64,000 bases of DNA from Planococcus ruber (lineage in GTDB: Bacteria > Bacillota > Bacilli > Bacillales_A > Planococcaceae): NCBI RefSeq assembly GCF_022819085.1, contig NZ_JALHAG010000001.1, positions 951,395-1,015,394 on the forward strand, written 5' to 3'. Of this stretch, positions 24,530-33,486 are shown piece by piece (position 1 is the first letter of the stretch; each line of letters begins with the position of its first letter). The position numbers and the translations under genes were made by a program. The notes beneath the pieces are model-generated. The model was not told where the DNA came from. It searched no databases and was given only the letters and a program-made list of their open reading frames with translations.

Positions 24530-25237
24530 ATGACTTATTTCGATATCGGCATCAAATTAGTGTTTGGATTGATCGCTTTATTGGTGGTCACCCGGCTGTT
24601 GGGTAAGAAGGAAATGTCTCAATTGACTCCTTTTGATTTTATCTATTCGATTGTATTAGGGGGGATTTTGGAAGAAAGCATTTATGATGACAAAGTCTCA
24701 GGCCTGCATGTCTGGTTTGCGGTGGCGGTTTGGGGAATTATGCTATACCTCATTGAGAAGTTATCGCAGAAATTCGATAACATCCGGATTTTGCTGAAAG
24801 GCGAATCGTCCATCCTGATTCGGGACGGTGAATTCAATGTTCGTGAATTGAATAAGAACCATTTGGAGATGGAGCAGCTGCGCATCATGCTTCGCCAACA
24901 AGGCGTCTTTTCCCTTCGCGAAGTGCAGGATTTGTATCTGGAACCGGGTGGGACGGTCAGTTTGAGGAAATATCCGAAATTCAGCGAGGTAACGCCTGCG
25001 ATGCTTGATATAAAAGTAGAAGAGGAAGCCTTGAATTTTTTATTCGTTGATGAAAGAAAAGTGAATGAAGAGATTCTGAAGTATGTCGGAAAATCAAGCC
25101 AATGGCTCTATGATGAGCTTCAAAAATTAGGCTATTCTACTGTGAAGGATGTGCTGTATGCGGAATGGTCCGAAACGGACGGATTCTTTATAAAGACTTA
25201 TAATGAGGATAAAGACGACATCAAAAAAGGGAATTAG
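24530..25237 (+). CDS. DUF421 (YetF-family) membrane protein
   Basis: This 235-residue protein has three N-terminal membrane segments (about 4-75) and two cytosolic repeats of the YetF/DUF421 fold, recognisable by GKKEMSQLTPFDFIYSIVLGG and ILIRDGEFNVRELNKNHL. GGAGGT lies seven bases before the ATG at 24530. The family is widespread in Bacillales, and spore germination or spore membrane roles are reported for some relatives. The gene is followed 11 bp later by a histidine phosphatase gene with its own site. Confidence 0.83.
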   Translation: MTYFDIGIKLVFGLIALLVVTRLLGKKEMSQLTPFDFIYSIVLGGILEESIYDDKVSGLHVWFAVAVWGIMLYLIEKLSQKFDNIRILLKGESSILIRDGEFNVRELNKNHLEMEQLRIMLRQQGVFSLREVQDLYLEPGGTVSLRKYPKFSEVTPAMLDIKVEEEALNFLFVDERKVNEEILKYVGKSSQWLYDELQKLGYSTVKDVLYAEWSETDGFFIKTYNEDKDDIKKGN

Positions 25238-25248
25238 GAGGATGGGGA

Positions 25249-25773
25249 ATGAGGAAAAAGATTTTTTTGGTCCGACATTGCCAAGCAACAGGACAAGCAC
25301 CGGAAGCCGGGCTGACGGCTAGAGGCGCAGAGCAGGCCCAACAGCTGGCGCAATTTTTTGAAGAAATGGAGATAGCGCATATTATTTCAAGTCCCTTCAC
25401 CCGGGCAATCCAGTCCATTGAACCGGCAGCGAGCAAACTGGGGCTGCAAATCGAAATTGACAGCCGCCTTTCGGAGCGTGTACTGAGTCCGGAGGATTTG
25501 CCGGATTGGATGGAGCGTTTGGAAGAATCATTCGGCAACTTGGATTTGAAGCTGATGGGCGGCGAGTCTGGAAAGGAAGCCATGGCAAGAGGGATGGAAG
25601 TGGTGGCTGCTGCACCGGATCGCAGCATCCTTGTTTCTCACGGGAATTTACTGGGTTTGTTGCTTAAGAAAATGGATACGCGCTACGGATTCAAGGAATG
25701 GAAAGAGCTGTCCAATCCCGATGTCTATGAAATTGATATGGAAGAAGGCAGCGTCAAGCGAATATGGGCATGA
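25249..25773 (+). CDS. Histidine phosphatase family protein
   Basis: This 174-residue phosphoglycerate-mutase-like phosphatase has the catalytic His10 in FLVRHCQATG. The usual RHG motif reads RHC, a variant seen in one Bacillales subgroup. Further active-site residues appear in ISSPFTRAIQSIEP, in the acidic ERVLSPEDLP and in ILVSHGNLLGLLL (second His). AGGAGGATGGGG lies before the ATG. It probably shares a transcript with the DUF421 gene. The substrate is unknown. Confidence 0.82.
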   Translation: MRKKIFLVRHCQATGQAPEAGLTARGAEQAQQLAQFFEEMEIAHIISSPFTRAIQSIEPAASKLGLQIEIDSRLSERVLSPEDLPDWMERLEESFGNLDLKLMGGESGKEAMARGMEVVAAAPDRSILVSHGNLLGLLLKKMDTRYGFKEWKELSNPDVYEIDMEEGSVKRIWA

Positions 25774-25829
25774 AAAATTAGAGGGAAACAATTAAGGCAT
25801 GCATTCGTTCAGTAAAGGAGGTGACTAAA

Positions 25830-27653
25830 ATGGAAAAGCCGCGCAAATTTTCCTATCTGCTGATATTTGCATTGCTGCTGATAAAAGTCATTGCGTTCCG
25901 TGTGTTAATTTTTGATACACGTTCCATCGTTCACATCCTTTTTGTGGAGTTTCCAATGTGGGCATTAATATTGGCGATTCTGCTCATGCTTGTTAAGAAA
26001 CGGGTTTGGCTGACTATTGGCATTTATAATTTTATCGTCTCTGCCATCTTTTTCGCGATAACGCTCTACATTCGCTATTATTCTACGATTCCATCCTATT
26101 ATGATCTGCAGCAGACCACCCAATCAGCTTCTGTCGGACATACGATCGCTTTACTGACAAACCCTTACGATTTCTTATTCTTCCTGGATCTCGTGATTGT
26201 TTTCATTTTAGCGAAACGGCGGGAGGCCCCGCAAAAAGATGTGCGTTTGAAATACTTTTCAATCGGAATGGCTGCTATCTGCCTGGTGAGCACAGCCTAT
26301 GCATTCAAACAGCCCATTATCGATGTCTCCTTTTTTGCAAAAGAAAACGGCTATATCCAGTCCCAGCTCGTTCAGATGTATCAACGGGCGAATGAGACGG
26401 CCCATGCTTCTTCCACAGAGTTGACACCGAAAGAACTGGAAGAGCTGAAAGGGAATAAATACGTCCCGGTCAGCTCTCACGAAACGTTCGGGTTAGCGGA
26501 AGGGCGGCATCTGTTCATGATTCAAGTGGAATCTTTGCAGACTTTTACGATCGGACGGACGTTGGACGGGCAGGAAATCACGCCGAACCTCAACGATCTG
26601 ATAGAGGAAAGCGCCTATTTTTCGAATGTTTTTCAGCAAATCGGCGCAGGCACGACGTCTGATTCGGAGTGGATCGCGAATACCGGACTGCATCCGGAAG
26701 GCATGGTTCCGACGGTTAATAGTTTAAATGGAAAGGAAGCCGTGTCACTGTCCAGAATATTAAAAAATGAGGGCTACGGTTCCGCTACGTATCATGCCGA
26801 TGATCTCGGCTTCTGGAATCGGAATGTTCTTTATCCGGTCCTTGGCTATGAAGAAGTCTATTCAATTGAGGAAATTCCGGATATGGAAGAAGTGGGGTAC
26901 GGACCTTCAGACGAAGTGCTGTTCGATTTTGTATTAGAAAAATTGCCCGAGCAATTAAAGAAGCATGAACGGTTCTATTCGAACATCGTCACATTGACGA
27001 GCCATACGCCGTTTATTTTGCCTGAAGAGATGCAGCATCTCGAATTGCCTGATTCCTATGCCGATACGTATACGGGGAATTATTTGCAATCTATCCGCTA
27101 TGCAGATGAACAGATCGGCCGTTTTATCGATGAGTTGAAGAAAGCCGGGCTTTACGACGAATCACTGATTGTGGTCTTTGGAGACCATTCCGGGCTGCAC
27201 GGCTCTCCGGTAACAGAAGAAGATGAAGTCTTGCTCGAAGAATTTATCGGGCACTCCTATACGATGAAAGACCGTTTTACCATTCCATTAATCATGTCTG
27301 GCGGCAATTTATTTGAAGAAGGGCATCAAATGACGCGCTTGGGCGGCCAAGTAGATATTATGCCGACGATTCTAGCGCTGCTGGGAGTGGACACGGATAC
27401 CCCGTTGATCGGCCATAATCTTTTTGAATATAAGAAAAACCTTTTAGGCATGCGCTATTATATGCCGGGAGGTTCATTTATTCAATCCGAGCAATTGTAT
27501 AAAGCGGCCGGAGCCAAACTTCCCGACACCATGTACGATATGAAGACAATGGATACACGCGCTAAAAACAGCGCAACGAAAAAACATAAGAAAAATGCTT
27601 TGGAAATTTTAAAATACAGCGATACTTTATTGAAACCGTATATTGAAAAGTGA
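25830..27653 (+). CDS. ltaS: LtaS-type lipoteichoic acid synthase or related sulfatase
   Basis: This 607-residue protein has five N-terminal membrane segments (to about residue 160) and an extracellular sulfatase-fold domain. The metal and catalytic residues of LTA synthase are visible: Glu234 (FMIQVESLQTF), the nucleophile Thr276 (GAGTTSDSEW), HADDLGFWNRN, LTSHTPFILP and VVFGDHSGLHG. It polymerises glycerol phosphate from phosphatidylglycerol onto lipoteichoic acid, or acts as a primase-type paralogue. A GTG at 25821 lies inside the AAAGGAGGTG site, so the ATG at 25830 is the start. Confidence 0.87.
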   Translation: MEKPRKFSYLLIFALLLIKVIAFRVLIFDTRSIVHILFVEFPMWALILAILLMLVKKRVWLTIGIYNFIVSAIFFAITLYIRYYSTIPSYYDLQQTTQSASVGHTIALLTNPYDFLFFLDLVIVFILAKRREAPQKDVRLKYFSIGMAAICLVSTAYAFKQPIIDVSFFAKENGYIQSQLVQMYQRANETAHASSTELTPKELEELKGNKYVPVSSHETFGLAEGRHLFMIQVESLQTFTIGRTLDGQEITPNLNDLIEESAYFSNVFQQIGAGTTSDSEWIANTGLHPEGMVPTVNSLNGKEAVSLSRILKNEGYGSATYHADDLGFWNRNVLYPVLGYEEVYSIEEIPDMEEVGYGPSDEVLFDFVLEKLPEQLKKHERFYSNIVTLTSHTPFILPEEMQHLELPDSYADTYTGNYLQSIRYADEQIGRFIDELKKAGLYDESLIVVFGDHSGLHGSPVTEEDEVLLEEFIGHSYTMKDRFTIPLIMSGGNLFEEGHQMTRLGGQVDIMPTILALLGVDTDTPLIGHNLFEYKKNLLGMRYYMPGGSFIQSEQLYKAAGAKLPDTMYDMKTMDTRAKNSATKKHKKNALEILKYSDTLLKPYIEK

Positions 27654-27720
27654 ATGAGTAGGCGCCAAAGAGGGAATTGTTTATAATATGGAGTAAATAT
27701 TGGAAAAGGGGGACTGGAGA

Positions 27721-28734
27721 GTGGTCAGAGAATTTGAAGAAGAAGTAAACCGCATGATGGACCAAATGTTTGAAAATGAAATGAAAAAAGTGAATGACTT
27801 GTTAGACCAAGAATTGCTCATTTCCTTGATTGGTGAAGTCAACGCCGGAAAATCTTCTACGGTCAATAAAATAATCGGCGAAGACATCGCCAGCACCAAT
27901 CCGATGCCAGGCGAAACGGTCAGCGTCGATCCCTACAACATTCGCGGCTTGGAAAACATCAAGTTCATGGATACCCCTGGACTTAATGACCCGAACGACG
28001 AAAATCCGAAGAAAACACTTGAATTCGTCCAAAAATCCGATGTCGTGCTGTTCTTTTTGAATGCGGCAGGCACGGTTTTCTCGGACAGCGAGAAAGAAAA
28101 ATTCATGGGCATCGAAAAGCACAACAAAGACATTCTCATCGTGTTGAACAAAATCGATGCAGCAGAAAACATCCCGTCCATCGTTCAATTTGTTAAAAAC
28201 CACACAAACAATAAATACAAAGTCATTCCGATTTCTTCGAAAACCGGAGAAAACTTGGAAACCCTAAAGAAGGAAATTCTTTTTTTGCTCGAAAAGAAGG
28301 GAAAAGACCTGCTCTTCGCTAAAAGCATGAAAGAAAAATCAGCTGCAGCAAACCGCTGGATCATCGGTTCAGGCGTTTCGGCAGGCGTCATCGGGGCTTC
28401 TCCCATTCCGGGGTCGGATGTCATCCCGTTAACTTCCTTGCAGGTCGGAATGATCATCAAGCTATCAAAGCTCTACGATAAGCCGTTGACGAAAAAAGCG
28501 GCAAAAGACATGATCGTCATCACCGCGACCCAGACGATCGGGCATACCATCTACCGCCAGGCCTTGAAATTCATTCCGGGTGCAGGTTCTGTAATTGGCG
28601 GAACCGTCGCATCCGCGATGACGCTGGCGCTCGGCTACGGCGTGAAGTATGCCTATGAAAATAATATTGCCATTGACTACGATATGATCGGCGATCTGTT
28701 CCAGAAATACAAAAAACGCGAAAAAAATGCTTGA
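27721..28734 (+). CDS. GTPase with C-terminal DUF697 membrane domain
   Basis: This roughly 337-residue protein has a G domain with G1 GEVNAGKSSTVNK, G3 DTPGLND and G4 NKIDA, with SSKTGENL as G5. After a basic segment a hydrophobic glycine-rich region (WIIGSGVSAGVIGASPIPGSD, then FIPGAGSVIGGTVASAMTLALGYG) matches DUF697. This suggests an Era- or dynamin-related GTPase acting at the membrane. The start is ambiguous: a GTG at 27721 lies about eight bases after AAAAGGGGG, and a TTG at 27700 follows GGAG by six bases. No partner is known. Confidence 0.8.
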   Translation: MVREFEEEVNRMMDQMFENEMKKVNDLLDQELLISLIGEVNAGKSSTVNKIIGEDIASTNPMPGETVSVDPYNIRGLENIKFMDTPGLNDPNDENPKKTLEFVQKSDVVLFFLNAAGTVFSDSEKEKFMGIEKHNKDILIVLNKIDAAENIPSIVQFVKNHTNNKYKVIPISSKTGENLETLKKEILFLLEKKGKDLLFAKSMKEKSAAANRWIIGSGVSAGVIGASPIPGSDVIPLTSLQVGMIIKLSKLYDKPLTKKAAKDMIVITATQTIGHTIYRQALKFIPGAGSVIGGTVASAMTLALGYGVKYAYENNIAIDYDMIGDLFQKYKKREKNA

Positions 28735-28740
28735 AGGTCC

Positions 28741-28769
28741 AAACCGCTTCTTATTTGAAGCGGTTTTTC
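28741..28769 (+). terminator. Terminator after the DUF697 GTPase gene
   Basis: A 10-bp stem (AAACCGCTTC/GAAGCGGTTT, loop TTATTT) is followed by T residues. Confidence 0.88.
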
Positions 28770-28847
28770 ATTTATGGGCCTTCCGTTTAGCTTGCGCCTT
28801 TTTTGAATGTGATTTACTTTTATAAAAACAGGCAGTGGAGGTAAGAT

Positions 28848-29531
28848 ATGAAAATTTTGGTGGTGGAAGACAACCCAAGCGTCAGTTCGATGCTGGAATT
28901 GTTTTTTTCAAAAGAAGGAATTGAAGGCAGCTTTGCTTCAGACGGATTAGAAGGATATCGGATGTATTCAGAACACGACTATGATTTGCTCATCCTCGAC
29001 TGGATGCTTCCAGGACTGGACGGCATTGCCCTATGCCGTAAAATCCGGGAGCAGGGAGATGCGGTGCCGATTATTATGCTGACGGCAAAAGACAGCGAAT
29101 CGGATCAAGTCATCGGGTTTGAAATGGGCGCAGATGATTACGTGACAAAACCTTTCAGCCCCTTGACCTTGATGGCTCGCATCAAGGCAGTGACAAGGCG
29201 GTCGCTGAAGAATGGACAAGTCCAGGCGAATGTGATCAAGACCCGGCATTTCCAGGTCAATCAGGAAACGAGAGCGGTGCTGAAAGATGGAGAAGCGGTC
29301 CAAAGCCTGACGCCGAAGGAATTCGACTTATTGGTCTTTTTCCTGCAGCATCCAAAACAAGTGTTCAGCAGGGAGCAATTGCTTGAACAGGTCTGGGGAT
29401 ATCAGTTCTACGGCGATGAGCGGACGGTGGATGTGCATATTAAAAGGCTCCGGAAAAAAATAGCGGGTGGAGAAGGGCTTTTCCATACGGTCTGGGGAGT
29501 TGGCTATAAATTTGAAGAACTTGCGGATTAA
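28848..29531 (+). CDS. OmpR-family response regulator
   Basis: This 227-residue regulator has a receiver domain with phospho-acceptor Asp51 (LLILDWMLPGLDG), the acid pocket VVEDN at 5-9 and the Lys in YVTKPFSP. A winged-helix DNA-binding domain follows (LTPKEFDLLVFFLQHP, DERTVDVHIKRLRKKI). GGAGG lies before the ATG. The partner kinase overlaps its end by 11 bases. Position upstream of prsA and htrA suggests it controls envelope or secretion stress, as CssR does in B. subtilis. That link is inferred from context. Confidence 0.9.
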   Translation: MKILVVEDNPSVSSMLELFFSKEGIEGSFASDGLEGYRMYSEHDYDLLILDWMLPGLDGIALCRKIREQGDAVPIIMLTAKDSESDQVIGFEMGADDYVTKPFSPLTLMARIKAVTRRSLKNGQVQANVIKTRHFQVNQETRAVLKDGEAVQSLTPKEFDLLVFFLQHPKQVFSREQLLEQVWGYQFYGDERTVDVHIKRLRKKIAGGEGLFHTVWGVGYKFEELAD

Positions 29532-30927
29532 GTACTTTTATCAGTTGATTGCGAGCCACCTGAGCATCCTGCTCATCGCATTTTTGATTTTAAGCCTGTT
29601 ATTTGTCCGGTATGTTGAAGACTTTGCCTACCAGGATAAAGCGGAAGAATTGGAAAGCTACGGACAGCAGATTCTCCAGGCGCTTGAGCAGTCACGGCCT
29701 GGAACAGGAATTCAGTCCTTTGTTCCGATTCTCCGGTCCCAAAATATTGACTTCATCGTCTTTGACCAGCAGAGCCGGATTCTTTATCCGGTTTCCGGGG
29801 CTTTTCCAACAGTCGAACTGACGCAGCAGGAATGGGGGGTGATTGAACAAGGCGAAACGCTTGTCGTCAAACGGGACGTCGACCGTTTTGAAAGCACCGT
29901 CACGTTTGTTGCGTTGCCTTATGTGGATAACGGCGGATTGGTTGGAGGGGTGCTTCTCGCTTCACCGATCAGCGGCACAAGTGAAATGATTTCAGAACTC
30001 AATAAATCCTTGTTGACCACCATCCTGATCGCTTTGGCGATTGCGCTCCTCTTGAGTTTATTGTTGTCCAAAATGCATGTCAGCCGGCTTCAGCGAATGC
30101 AAAAAGCGACGGCGATGATCAGCGAAGGGCATTACGACGTGAACTTGCCTGAATCCAATTTTGATGAATTCGGTGATTTAGCGGAAGACTTCAATCAAAT
30201 GGCCCAAAAGCTCCGGCAGTCCAGCGAAGAAATTGAACGGCTTGAGAATCGGCGCCGCCAGTTTATGGCAGACGTTTCGCATGAAATGCGGACACCGTTA
30301 ACGACAATTGCCGGTGTGATTGAGGGGCTGCGCAATAATATGATCGAAGAAGACCAACGGGAAAAAGGCATCCGGCTTGTCAGCGATGAGACGAAACGCC
30401 TGATGCGACTGGTCAATGAAAACCTGGACTATGAAAAAATCCGTTCCAATCAAGTGGAGCTGGAAAAAGAGGAGATTGAAGCGGAAGAGCTGCTGGAAAT
30501 TATTCAGGAACAGCTTGAGCTGCAAGCCGCCGAGAAACACAATCGGATTATCGTGGAAACCGAACCTGGCCAAGTCATTTACGGCGATATGGACCGGCTG
30601 ATTCAGATATTGACGAATATCGTCAGAAACAGCATCCAGTTCACTGAAAATGGACAAATTGTTTTACGGGCATACAGTACACCGGAATTCATGATCATGG
30701 AAGTGGAAGACACCGGAGTTGGCATTGATGTGGCAGAAATCGATTTGATTTGGCGGCGTTTTTATAAATCAGATCTTTCGAGAGGCAGCGGCCAATTCGG
30801 CTTGGGCCTTTCCATTGTTAAACAGCTTGTCACTTTGCACAATGGAGAAATTCAAGTAGAAAGCGAAAAAGGCAAAGGAACGAAGTTCAGCATCCAGCTT
30901 CCCGACAAAAGTCATGAAACCACCTAA
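29521..30927 (+). CDS. Sensor histidine kinase
   Basis: This roughly 468-residue kinase has a first membrane segment near residues 10-32, an extracytoplasmic sensor of about 130 residues and a second segment (LLTTILIALAIALLLSLLL). A HAMP domain follows, then HisKA with phospho-acceptor His in FMADVSHEMRTPL, and HATPase_c with N box NIVRNSIQF, G1 VEDTGVGID and G2 GQFGLGLSIVKQLV. The TTG at 29521 is the most likely start and overlaps the regulator gene. Other in-frame TTG codons at 29500 and 29512 are possible. It senses a signal outside the membrane. Confidence 0.9.
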   Translation: MRIKYFYQLIASHLSILLIAFLILSLLFVRYVEDFAYQDKAEELESYGQQILQALEQSRPGTGIQSFVPILRSQNIDFIVFDQQSRILYPVSGAFPTVELTQQEWGVIEQGETLVVKRDVDRFESTVTFVALPYVDNGGLVGGVLLASPISGTSEMISELNKSLLTTILIALAIALLLSLLLSKMHVSRLQRMQKATAMISEGHYDVNLPESNFDEFGDLAEDFNQMAQKLRQSSEEIERLENRRRQFMADVSHEMRTPLTTIAGVIEGLRNNMIEEDQREKGIRLVSDETKRLMRLVNENLDYEKIRSNQVELEKEEIEAEELLEIIQEQLELQAAEKHNRIIVETEPGQVIYGDMDRLIQILTNIVRNSIQFTENGQIVLRAYSTPEFMIMEVEDTGVGIDVAEIDLIWRRFYKSDLSRGSGQFGLGLSIVKQLVTLHNGEIQVESEKGKGTKFSIQLPDKSHETT

Positions 30928-30934
30928 ATATGAG

Positions 30935-30974
30935 AGCCTGCAAAGAAAAGCATCCCTTTTCTTTGCAGGCTTTT
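30935..30974 (+). terminator. Terminator after the two-component genes
   Basis: A 16-bp perfect stem (AGCCTGCAAAGAAAAG, loop CATCC) ends in a short T run. Confidence 0.88.
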
Positions 30975-31063
30975 AACTTTCCATCTCTTTTAAAACTTCG
31001 GTCATAGTTTATTCATAATTGCTTGGTAAAGTATTGTTAACAAGAAAAGAAAGAGGGCTGGAT

Positions 31064-31933
31064 ATGAAACAAGCAGTATACATTGCCATTGGCGTCATCG
31101 CCGCATCAGCGATATTTTTAATTGCCGGCTTCGTCAAGGGAGATGGCGAAGCAGTCGCGACAGTGAATGGCAAAGCGATTGAAAAGGATGCACTTTATGA
31201 AGAATTGGTAAAAACTTCAGGGCCCGACACATTGAATGCCATGATCACAGATGAAATTTTGGATCAAGAAGCTGAAAAAGCGGACATCAACGTGACGGAG
31301 GAAGAGCTGGACAAGGAAATGGCTGTCTATGAAAAATCCTATGGCGGAAAAGATGCTTTAGCGGCAGCAGTGGAATCGAGCGGCATGACGATGGAAGATT
31401 TAACGGCTGAAATGGAAAGCTATGTGAAAGTCGAAAAATTGCTTGGCCCGGATATTGAAGTGACAGATGGAGAAATAGAAAGCTATTTTGAAGAAAACAA
31501 AGAAAGTTTGGCACAGCCGGCTCAAGTAGAGGCAAGCCATATTCTCACAGCAACCAAAGAGGAAGCGGATGAAGTAAAAGAAAAACTTGCGGCTGGCGGA
31601 GATTTTGCTGAATTGGCGAAAGAATATTCAACAGATACGGCAACCGCCCAAAACGGCGGAGAACTTGGATTTTTCGGGACCGGCGAAATGGCAGCCGAAT
31701 TTGAAGAGGCGGCATTTGCGATGAAAGTCGATGACATCAGCGATCCGGTAGAAACGGATTTTGGTTTCCACATCATTCAAGTGACTGACAAGAAAGAAGC
31801 CGCTGAAGCGACGCTCGAAGACAGCAAAGACCAAATCAAAGAACTGCTTTTCGATCAAAAGCTGAATGCAGCGTATACGACGTGGATAGCAGAAAAACAG
31901 GAATCCTATGAAATTGAAAATACATTAAACTAG
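31064..31933 (+). CDS. prsA: PrsA-like extracytoplasmic peptidyl-prolyl isomerase
   Basis: This 289-residue foldase assists folding of secreted proteins at the outer membrane face. A hydrophobic N-terminus (about 4-23) is followed by a SurA-like N-terminal region and a parvulin PpiC domain (VEASHILTATKEEADEV, GGDFAELAKEYSTDTA, GGELGFFGTGEM, FGFHIIQVTDKK; about 150-245). There is no lipobox and no cysteine at all, so unlike Bacillus PrsA it must be anchored by its N-terminal helix or be released. The start is the ATG at 31064 after AGAGGG. It is followed 13 bp later by htrA. Confidence 0.88.
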   Translation: MKQAVYIAIGVIAASAIFLIAGFVKGDGEAVATVNGKAIEKDALYEELVKTSGPDTLNAMITDEILDQEAEKADINVTEEELDKEMAVYEKSYGGKDALAAAVESSGMTMEDLTAEMESYVKVEKLLGPDIEVTDGEIESYFEENKESLAQPAQVEASHILTATKEEADEVKEKLAAGGDFAELAKEYSTDTATAQNGGELGFFGTGEMAAEFEEAAFAMKVDDISDPVETDFGFHIIQVTDKKEAAEATLEDSKDQIKELLFDQKLNAAYTTWIAEKQESYEIENTLN

Positions 31934-31946
31934 GGAGGAATCATCA

Positions 31947-33143
31947 ATGGGATACTATAATTCAAGTGAACCGAAGAAAAAACGCAGCGGCTATTTCGCT
32001 TCAAGCTTTACCGGTTTGATTGCCGGGGCGCTGCTCGTCGGAGTTGTACTTCCGGGCTTTACAGACAACGAGCAGGCTACCGAATCAGCGGTTAACGGCA
32101 CATCAACTACAGAAGCGTCCAACAATGTCCAAAACGTTTCTCATATTGTTACGACCGATGTGACGGAAACGGTGGAGCAGACTTCTGGAGCCGTAGTCGG
32201 GGTTTCCAATCTTCAAAAAGCGCAATTAAATCCGTTCATGCCTGCAGCTGAAAGCGAAGCACAGGAAGCAGGCGTAGGTTCCGGGGTAATCTATAAAAAA
32301 GACGGTGAATCCGCTTATATCGTCACGAACAACCACGTGGTCGAGGGGGCTGAACAAGTAGTAGTGACCTTGGCGGATGAAACGGAATTGGAAGCGGAAG
32401 TATTAGGCACCGATGCCTGGACAGATTTAGCGGTGTTAAAAGTAGCGGGAGACAAAATCGAGACCGTGGCGGAGTTCGGAGATTCCTCTGTGCTGAAAGC
32501 GGGCGAGCCGGTGATCGCAATCGGCAATCCACTGGGCCTCCAGTTTTCCGGTTCGGTTACTACGGGAGTGGTTTCCGGAACTGAGCGCTTGATTCCGATC
32601 GATATTAACCAAGACGGCAAAGAAGATTGGCAGTCTGAAGTACTTCAGACAGATGCTGCGATCAACCCAGGCAACAGCGGCGGTGCTTTGATCAATAGCC
32701 AGGGACAAGTCATCGGAATCAATTCGATGAAAATCGCCCAAGATGCAGTGGAAGGAATCGGCTTAGCCATTCCGATCAATTCGGCTATTCCAATCATCGA
32801 AGATTTGGAGTCGAAAGGCGAAGTGGAGCGGCCTTCAATTGGGGTCGGCATCCTGGACTTAAACGACATTCCGCAGCAATACCGCGAAAGTGAATTGAAT
32901 TTGCCGGCTGATGTCGAAGGCGGCGTTGTCGTTCAGTCTGTAGCGGATGGCTCTGGTGCAGCAAAAGCGGGAATAAAAGCGTATGATGTCATTGTGGAAA
33001 TGGATGGAGAAGCTGTCAATTCAGTCATGGAGCTTCGCCAGCATTTATACAACGAAAGTGAAGTAGGCGATACGCTGAAAATGAAAGTCTATAGAGATGG
33101 GAAGATCCAGGAGTTCACAATTGAATTGACTGAAAGTCTATAA
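31947..33143 (+). CDS. htrA: HtrA/DegP-type serine protease
   Basis: This 398-residue protein is a membrane-anchored quality-control protease. One membrane segment (about 20-38) precedes the trypsin-like domain with the catalytic triad His130 (VTNNHVVEGA), Asp160 (WTDLAVLKV) and Ser244 (INPGNSGGALIN), then a C-terminal PDZ domain (about 295-390; VQSVADGSGAAKAGIKAYDV). GGGAGGAATC precedes the ATG. It forms a unit with prsA, and the two-component genes lie just upstream. It degrades or refolds misfolded secreted proteins. Confidence 0.93.
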   Translation: MGYYNSSEPKKKRSGYFASSFTGLIAGALLVGVVLPGFTDNEQATESAVNGTSTTEASNNVQNVSHIVTTDVTETVEQTSGAVVGVSNLQKAQLNPFMPAAESEAQEAGVGSGVIYKKDGESAYIVTNNHVVEGAEQVVVTLADETELEAEVLGTDAWTDLAVLKVAGDKIETVAEFGDSSVLKAGEPVIAIGNPLGLQFSGSVTTGVVSGTERLIPIDINQDGKEDWQSEVLQTDAAINPGNSGGALINSQGQVIGINSMKIAQDAVEGIGLAIPINSAIPIIEDLESKGEVERPSIGVGILDLNDIPQQYRESELNLPADVEGGVVVQSVADGSGAAKAGIKAYDVIVEMDGEAVNSVMELRQHLYNESEVGDTLKMKVYRDGKIQEFTIELTESL

Positions 33144-33146
33144 ATG

Positions 33147-33182
33147 GAAAAAGGCTGCCGAAATCCTTCGGCAGCCTTTTTG
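33147..33182 (+). terminator. Terminator of the prsA-htrA unit
   Basis: A 15-bp perfect stem (AAAAAGGCTGCCGAA, loop ATCC) with flanking A and T runs also faces a minus-strand gene. Confidence 0.9.
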
Positions 33183-33213
33183 AGTTCTTGATCTTTTCAA
33201 GAAATATATGTGA

Positions 33214-33423
33214 TTAATTGCTGAAAAGACCCCACATATTGGAACTGATTCCCCAAATGATGATCGCGATAACAATGATGGTGAAAATCACGATGCCGAG
33301 TTGCACTGGACGGTATCCAGTCGTTCGGGGTTCCTGCAGCCCTTCTTTCTGTACCGGAGGGCGCTGCATCGTATCTTTATTTTCTTTCATGTACTTTTCT
33401 TCTTTCGGATCTTTTTCGCTCAT
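33214..33423 (-). CDS. Small tail-anchored membrane protein, likely general stress
   Basis: This 69-residue protein has a highly charged N-terminal half (MSEKDPKEEKYMKENKDT) and one C-terminal membrane segment (LGIVIFTIIVIAIIIWGI). AGAAGGAGG lies seven bases before the ATG at 33423. I recognise no family. A sigma-B-type promoter lies upstream, inside the end of the DJ-1 gene, so it can be induced by stress by itself or together with that gene. Confidence 0.7.
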   Translation of the reverse strand: MSEKDPKEEKYMKENKDTMQRPPVQKEGLQEPRTTGYRPVQLGIVIFTIIVIAIIIWGISSNMWGLFSN

Positions 33424-33460
33424 TTTACTGCCTCCTTCTGTCGGTCTCCTTGTACATCCC

Positions 33461-33486
33461 ATACCCTGAATGGAAGGTCTTTAATC
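33461..33486 (-). promoter_or_regulatory. Sigma-B-type promoter for the small tail-anchored protein
   Basis: On the minus strand GATTAA (33481-33486) and GGGTAT (33461-33466) are 14 bp apart, close to the consensus GTTTAA-N13-15-GGGTAT. It lies at the very end of the upstream DJ-1/PfpI gene. Confidence 0.6.

Noticed and set aside
25779-25805. ECF-like promoter (GGAAAC-N16-CGTTCA) before the LtaS-type gene
   Set aside because: The predicted transcript start would fall on or after the ribosome binding site of the gene, and the -10 lacks CGTA or CGTC.
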